A DNA stretch of 9,967 nt from Bacteroidetes bacterium HGW-Bacteroidetes-12. Its GTDB lineage: Bacteria > Bacteroidota > Bacteroidia > Flavobacteriales_E > Vicingaceae. A program made the translations under genes and the position numbers. This document shows positions 6,262 through 9,967 of this stretch, piece after piece; position 1 is the stretch's first letter; each line of letters starts with the position of its first letter. Location of the stretch: positions 1-9,967 of the forward strand of contig PHDR01000070.1 of the NCBI GenBank assembly GCA_002841035.1. Reading direction: 5' to 3'. The notes under the pieces are model-generated. The model saw only the letters and a list, made by a program, of their open reading frames with translations, searched no databases and had not been told where the DNA came from.

Positions 6262-7614
6262 TTAAGCATACATTAAATAGCCTATAGAAAAGTAAATAAA
6301 AATACCAAAAATATCATTGGTTGTTGTAATAAAAGGACCTGTAGCTAAGGCAGGATCTATTTTGTTTTTATGCAAAACTAGTGGAATAAGCGTTCCAAAA
6401 ATTCCCGCAAAAAAAATAACCGACATCAACGCTACACTAACAGTAATAGCCAAATTAAGCGATTCTTGAAAGAAAAAAGTATATCCAAATATTAATATTG
6501 AACAAACCAATCCGTTTAATATCCCAACTGTCATTTCTTTACCTAGTTTACTCCATATTCCTGTTAACCCCATTGATTTGTTGGCTAATCCTTGCACAAT
6601 TAATGCTGATGATTGCACCCCCACATTTCCACCCATAGCAGCAATTAAAGGTATAAAGAAAGCCATTTCTGGGTGTAGTTGAATTTCTCCTTCGTAAATA
6701 CCTATAATTTTAGAACCTACAATTCCTCCCAACAAACCGACCAATAACCAAGGTAACCTGGCTCTAGAAATTACCCAAAATTTGTCCGAAGATTCTACAT
6801 TTTCAGAAATACCAGATGCCATTTGGTAATCTTTTTCGGCTTCTTCTTTAATTACATCAACCACATCATCAATGGTAATTCTACCAATTAAGCGGTTGAG
6901 TTCATCTACAACAGGAATGGAAACCAAATCGTATTTTTCCATTAACATTGCAACGTGTTCGTCATCAATATCTGGTGTTACCGAAAGAATATCTTCTTCG
7001 CAAATATCTTTCACTTTTTTTGTTCCAGGAGTTAATAGTAGTCTTCTCAAGGAAATTCTTCCTTTCAAGATATTACTATCATCCACCACATAAACCGTAT
7101 ATATTTTTTCAAGCTCTTCTGCTTGTTTTTTTAATTCTTTTACACATGTATTAATATCCCAATTCCAATTTACACTCGCCAACTCATTCGCCATCAAACC
7201 ACCAGCCGTGTCTTCCGGATAATCAAGTAACTTTAAAATGTCCGAAGCTTGTTCTAAATCTTCAATGTGCGAAATTACCTCCCCTCTCTTTTCTTCTGAA
7301 AGCTCACCAATTAAATCGGCAGCATCATCAGAATCCATATTATCGATGAAGTTTTCTGCAATTTCTCGAGAGGTTAATGCATCTAAAAATTTCTCCCTTC
7401 TTTCTTCATCCAGTTCAATCAATACATCGGCAGCAAATTCTTTTGGCAAGAAACTGAAAAAAGCTCGAGCATTTTCTAGGTTTTGTTCATCTAAAATTTC
7501 GGCAACATCAACAGCATGCATATCCTTGATAAGCATCAACACTTCTTTATCTGAATTATTTGCCACAGCATCATTTAGCTGTTCAAGAAATTCTTTGGTT
7601 AATTGAAATTGCAT
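6262..7614 (-). CDS. mgtE: MgtE magnesium transporter/channel
   Basis: This 450-residue inner-membrane Mg2+ channel has the full MgtE layout. Residues about 20-125 are the acidic helical MgtE_N domain (repeated EILDEQNLENA / DDAADLIGEL type motifs). Residues about 130-260 hold two CBS domains, starting with the conserved YPEDTAGGLM and containing DDVVDVIKEEAEKD at the link to the membrane part. Five membrane segments follow from about 285 to 450, with the signature GGNVGVQSSALIVQGLA at 328-344. The pore aspartate is D434 in TTTNDIFG, equivalent to the Mg2+-binding Asp of the Thermus protein. In that family, Mg2+ bound to the N and CBS domains closes the pore, so regulation is largely post-translational. 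A well-formed Bacteroidota promoter lies just upstream. Nothing is missing or truncated. Confidence 0.97.
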   Translation of the reverse strand: MQFQLTKEFLEQLNDAVANNSDKEVLMLIKDMHAVDVAEILDEQNLENARAFFSFLPKEFAADVLIELDEERREKFLDALTSREIAENFIDNMDSDDAADLIGELSEEKRGEVISHIEDLEQASDILKLLDYPEDTAGGLMANELASVNWNWDINTCVKELKKQAEELEKIYTVYVVDDSNILKGRISLRRLLLTPGTKKVKDICEEDILSVTPDIDDEHVAMLMEKYDLVSIPVVDELNRLIGRITIDDVVDVIKEEAEKDYQMASGISENVESSDKFWVISRARLPWLLVGLLGGIVGSKIIGIYEGEIQLHPEMAFFIPLIAAMGGNVGVQSSALIVQGLANKSMGLTGIWSKLGKEMTVGILNGLVCSILIFGYTFFFQESLNLAITVSVALMSVIFFAGIFGTLIPLVLHKNKIDPALATGPFITTTNDIFGIFIYFSIGYLMYA

Positions 7615-7633
7615 AGGTTGATTATTGAAGCCA

Positions 7634-7664
7634 CAAAATTACTATTTTTAAACCCCATAAACAA
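7634..7664 (-). promoter_or_regulatory. Predicted mgtE promoter (TTG-N20-TAnnTTTG)
   Basis: On the minus strand, TTG (7664-7662) is followed by 20 nt and then TAATTTTG (7641-7634). This matches the Bacteroidota housekeeping sigma consensus TTG-N19..21-TAnnTTTG. It would start transcription about 10-15 nt upstream of the mgtE ATG at 7614. Confidence 0.65.
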
Positions 7665-7689
7665 TATGCTTTAATTAGGTATTTTTAGG

Positions 7690-7697
7690 TACTTTTG
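7690..7697 (+). promoter_or_regulatory. Predicted -7 box for the K+ channel/MscS pair
   Basis: TACTTTTG is an exact TAnnTTTG match, 27 nt before the ATG at 7725. No TTG is present at the expected -33 distance, so the promoter is less certain than the divergent mgtE one. Confidence 0.45.
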
Positions 7698-7724
7698 AAT
7701 AGGAAAAAGAATCCTTAAACAGAA

Positions 7725-8519
7725 ATGACGCTTAAAAGAAAATTATATATTGTTGTTTTTGGAACAAACACAAAGTTAGGAAAGCGATTTGATGTTGTTT
7801 TACTTTACCTAATATTAACGAGTGTTTTAGCCATAATATTAGAAAGCATTCCTGATTTGAGCAAGCATTATTCGGTTGTTTTTTTATACATAGAACTATT
7901 TTTTACGGCTATTTTTTCAATTGAATATATTTTAAGAATTTGGATAAGTCCAAAGCCATTAAAATATATTTTCAGTTTTTGGGGTGTCGTTGATTTTATT
8001 TCTATTCTTCCTTCTTATTTAATGCTTTTGATTCCAGGCATTCATTTTTTAGCAGCAATACGATCATTGCGATTACTTCGGATTTTTCGGATTATTAAAT
8101 TAGTCCGTTTTTTAACCGAAGCTAATAGTCTAAAAAAAGCATTAGTTTCAAGTTTTTATAAAATAAGTACTTTTCTGTTTTCTATTTTAGCCATAGTCGT
8201 TATTATGGGGACGATTATGTATGTGGTTGAAGGTAGTGAAAATGGATTTACAAGCATTCCGCAAAGCATCTATTGGGCAATTATAACAATTACAACCGTT
8301 GGCTATGGAGATATTGTGCCTCACACTATAATTGGCAAATTTATTTCTTCCATAGTAATGCTTATTGGGTATGCTATTATTGCTGTTCCAACAGGTATTT
8401 TCACGGTAGAAATAGCCAAAGCAGGAACTGAAAGAAAAAAATGCGAAATTTGTAAGTACGACAACGAAACAAACGCAACCTATTGTAGTAATTGTAGTAA
8501 ATTATTAGCCGATGTTTAG
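7725..8519 (+). CDS. Voltage-gated-type potassium channel with C-terminal zinc-ribbon-like tail
   Basis: This 264-residue six-transmembrane ion channel has its selectivity filter TVGYGD at 191-196, preceded by the pore helix YWAIITIT, which predicts K+ selectivity. S4 is well formed, with basic residues at every third position (R113, R116, R119, R122, K125, R128), so voltage sensing is plausible. S1 to S3 occupy about 24-41, 51-72 and 83-104; S5 and S6 are about 148-168 and 203-230. After S6 there is a short linker and then four cysteines, C240-x2-C243-x10-C254-x2-C257, a zinc-ribbon pattern. There is no RCK/TrkA or cyclic-nucleotide-binding domain. The MscS gene starts 8 nt before this stop, indicating one transcript. 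The tail could bind Zn2+ and act in assembly or sensing; that is inference. Confidence 0.93.
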   Translation: MTLKRKLYIVVFGTNTKLGKRFDVVLLYLILTSVLAIILESIPDLSKHYSVVFLYIELFFTAIFSIEYILRIWISPKPLKYIFSFWGVVDFISILPSYLMLLIPGIHFLAAIRSLRLLRIFRIIKLVRFLTEANSLKKALVSSFYKISTFLFSILAIVVIMGTIMYVVEGSENGFTSIPQSIYWAIITITTVGYGDIVPHTIIGKFISSIVMLIGYAIIAVPTGIFTVEIAKAGTERKKCEICKYDNETNATYCSNCSKLLADV

Positions 8520-9333
8520 TATAAAAGAATTTTTGAATTACGCTCTTTTTGATATAGGCGAAAACACACTAAAAGTATCCGAATTACTTTTATTAGTTCT
8601 CTTTATAATTAGTGTTGTTTTCGTTGTTAAATTCATTAAAAAAGCCATATTTAGCACAACAAAACTAGATGTTTCAAGAAAAAACTCCCTTTTTAGTTTA
8701 ACTAAATACATTATCGTAGTTTTATCAATAATTTTTGGATTACAGATTATAGGATTTAATTTATCCATACTCATGGCAGGTTCAGCTGCCTTACTTGTTG
8801 GAGTTGGATTTGGATTACAAAATTTATTTAGTGATTTCACATCAGGCATCATATTATTACTCGATTCAACAATAAAAGTAAATGATGTGATAGAAATTGA
8901 TGGGTTGGTTGGAAAAGTGAAAGAAATTAATCTCAGAACCACTACCGTTTTAACTCGAGATGACATTTACATCATCATTCCAAACACAGATTTAACCAAA
9001 AATCAATTAGTTAACTGGACGTATAGTTCCATCTCCTCTCGTTTTGAAATTAAGGTGGGTGTAGATTATTCTTCCGATGTGCAATTAGTAATGCGCCTTA
9101 TGAAAGAAGCAAGCAACCACCCAAACGTACTTAAAAACCCTGAATCTTTTGTTCGTTTTAGTGATTATGGAGATTCATCACTTGATTTTACGTTGCTATT
9201 TTGGTCTGAAGATGTTTTTAGAATAGAAACCATAAAAAGTGACATTCGAATAAAATTATTTGAATTGTTTAAAGAACACCAAATTCAAATACCTTTTCCG
9301 CAGCGAGTTGTTCACATGAAAAATGCTAATTAA
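8512..9333 (+). CDS. MscS-family small-conductance mechanosensitive channel
   Basis: This 273-residue inner-membrane channel opens under membrane tension and releases solutes during hypo-osmotic shock. Predicted membrane segments are about 24-41, 63-81 and the pore-lining TM3 at about 85-117. TM3 has the Gly/Ala-rich pattern AGSAALLVGVGFGLQNLFSD followed by FTSGIILLLD. The beta domain follows (VNDVIEIDGLVGKVKEINLRTT, then IIIPNTDL at 154-161), and the C-terminal alpha/beta part ends with IPFPQRVVH at 260-268, a common MscS-family ending. Length and topology are those of the minimal E. coli MscS type (286 residues), without extra N-terminal segments. The start ATG overlaps the K+ channel stop in another frame (8 nt shared), so translation is probably coupled. 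No terminator hairpin is obvious downstream. Confidence 0.95.
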   Translation: MFSIKEFLNYALFDIGENTLKVSELLLLVLFIISVVFVVKFIKKAIFSTTKLDVSRKNSLFSLTKYIIVVLSIIFGLQIIGFNLSILMAGSAALLVGVGFGLQNLFSDFTSGIILLLDSTIKVNDVIEIDGLVGKVKEINLRTTTVLTRDDIYIIIPNTDLTKNQLVNWTYSSISSRFEIKVGVDYSSDVQLVMRLMKEASNHPNVLKNPESFVRFSDYGDSSLDFTLLFWSEDVFRIETIKSDIRIKLFELFKEHQIQIPFPQRVVHMKNAN

Positions 9334-9428
9334 AGTAATTTTTATCTTGTAATTCTTCCGACAATTTCCAATTTATAGTTATCAGCAACTTCAATAGTAA
9401 AAAAAATATACTAATTTCGGAGCCAATT

Positions 9429-9967
9429 ATGAAACCATCGGTTGCCATATTATTTTTTACCCGAACTGCTCAGCAAGAAGCCAAAGAAAAACATTGGTTA
9501 GGCGTTAATCAGCAACAAAAAAATAATAAAATAGCCGCTAAACTAATTGACCAAACAGCACATTTTTTAAATCAACTTCACCTTCCTGTTTTTGTTTTTA
9601 ATGAAGAAAATCAAGTAGGAAATACTTTTGGCGAACGATTTTCTAACGCTTATCAAGAAATTTTTAATAAAGGTTTTGATGCGGTTATTAGTGTGGGAAA
9701 CGACACGCCTGGCTTACCGCAAATTAATTGGAACGAAGCCGTTAATCAACTTCAAAACAATCAATGCGTGTTAGGACCATCTTTTAATGGAGGTGCCTAT
9801 TTTGTGGGAATAACTAAAAATGCTTTTGAAAATAATGCGTTTAAAAACCTTCCTTGGCAACAAAACGAACTTTTTTTTGAATTACTTTCCTTTTGCGAAA
9901 ACAACAGCAAAAACAGCCATGAGACACTGAAAAAGCTACTGGCCTTTATTATTTCGGGTTTGGTGAA
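9429..9967 (+). CDS. DUF2064 / TIGR04282-type glycosyltransferase-like protein (3' end outside window)
   Basis: The 179 residues visible from the ATG at 9429 are uninterrupted to the right edge. The layout is that of the family annotated as DUF2064 or rSAM-associated transferase 1, a small GT-A-like nucleotidyl/glycosyl-transferase fold. Visible landmarks are an N-terminal strand AILFFTRTAQQEAK, VGNTFGERFSNAY at 63-75, VISVGNDTP at 86-94 (the position of the metal-binding GxD motif) and LGPSFNGGAYFVGIT at 115-129 (the usual GPxxDGGxxxxG motif), then LPWQ. N120 stands where most members have Asp. A weak SD-like GGAG lies 7 nt before the ATG. The biochemical activity of the family is not well established, so no substrate is proposed. 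It is 95 nt downstream of the MscS gene and could be in the same transcript. Confidence 0.8.
   Translation, partial: MKPSVAILFFTRTAQQEAKEKHWLGVNQQQKNNKIAAKLIDQTAHFLNQLHLPVFVFNEENQVGNTFGERFSNAYQEIFNKGFDAVISVGNDTPGLPQINWNEAVNQLQNNQCVLGPSFNGGAYFVGITKNAFENNAFKNLPWQQNELFFELLSFCENNSKNSHETLKKLLAFIISGLV

Noticed and set aside
7238..7606. A 122-codon open frame on the plus strand opposite the start of mgtE, and similar long frames at 781-990, 6872-7093, 6948-7154 and 8538-8966
   Set aside because: All lie antisense to well-supported genes. Their products are Ser- or Leu-rich mirror translations with no motif, as expected for shadows of AT-rich coding sequence.
9345..9407. A short minus-strand frame encoding a peptide like IEVADNYKLEIVGRITR before a TAA, in the gap after the MscS gene
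   Set aside because: Only about 21 codons between two stops, with no start codon, family match or neighbouring remnant. Chance cannot be excluded.
1..9967. Signs of a defence system, prophage, integrative element or biosynthetic cluster
   Set aside because: No integrase, transposase, nuclease-helicase, toxin-antitoxin, CRISPR or biosynthetic motifs were found on either strand. TatD is a common core gene and is not evidence of a defence island.

Overview
The window (about 10 kb, strongly AT-rich) looks like chromosomal DNA of a member of the Bacteroidota, most likely the Flavobacteriia or a close relative. The evidence is: promoter -7 boxes of the TAnnTTTG type rather than TATAAT, a remnant of a type IX secretion C-terminal sorting domain, a WG-repeat lipoprotein, a run of 7-bp tandem repeats inside a gene, and mostly absent Shine-Dalgarno sequences. 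I see no phage, plasmid, IS, CRISPR, tRNA or rRNA signature. Most genes are core or cell-envelope functions. I did not find a convincing new multi-gene system. The unusual material is in a channel gene pair and in non-coding structure.

Region by region: (1) Positions 1-2537, minus strand: a WG-repeat lipoprotein gene followed, with a 4-base ATGA overlap, by a CoA-pyrophosphatase-type Nudix hydrolase that runs off the left edge. (2) Positions 2611-5056, plus strand: an MltF-like lytic transglycosylase and a TatD-family metal-dependent DNase. The mltF-like gene has palindromic stem-loops at both ends: a near-perfect 46-nt hairpin plus a second hairpin at the start, and a two-hairpin element filling most of the 145-nt gap before tatD. 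(3) Positions 5105-5250, minus strand: a fossil of a T9SS sorting domain, between the tatD stop and the dehydrogenase stop. (4) Positions 5264-7614, minus strand: an mgtE magnesium transporter and, 41 nt downstream, a D-2-hydroxyacid (phosphoglycerate-type) dehydrogenase that carries five 7-bp repeats within its coding sequence. (5) Positions 7725-9333, plus strand: a voltage-gated-type potassium channel with a C-terminal four-cysteine zinc-ribbon-like tail. It overlaps by 8 nt an MscS-family mechanosensitive channel. (6) Positions 9429-9967, plus strand: the 5' part of a DUF2064/TIGR04282-type glycosyltransferase-like protein that runs off the right edge.

How the parts may work together: the 110-nt gap between mgtE and the K+ channel holds TAnnTTTG boxes in both directions, so Mg2+ uptake and the K+/MscS pair are transcribed divergently. 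The K+ channel and MscS channel are probably co-translated and could form one ion-release or osmotic-response unit (inference). The MltF-like enzyme and the WG lipoprotein are divergent envelope proteins. No direct functional link between them can be read from the sequence.
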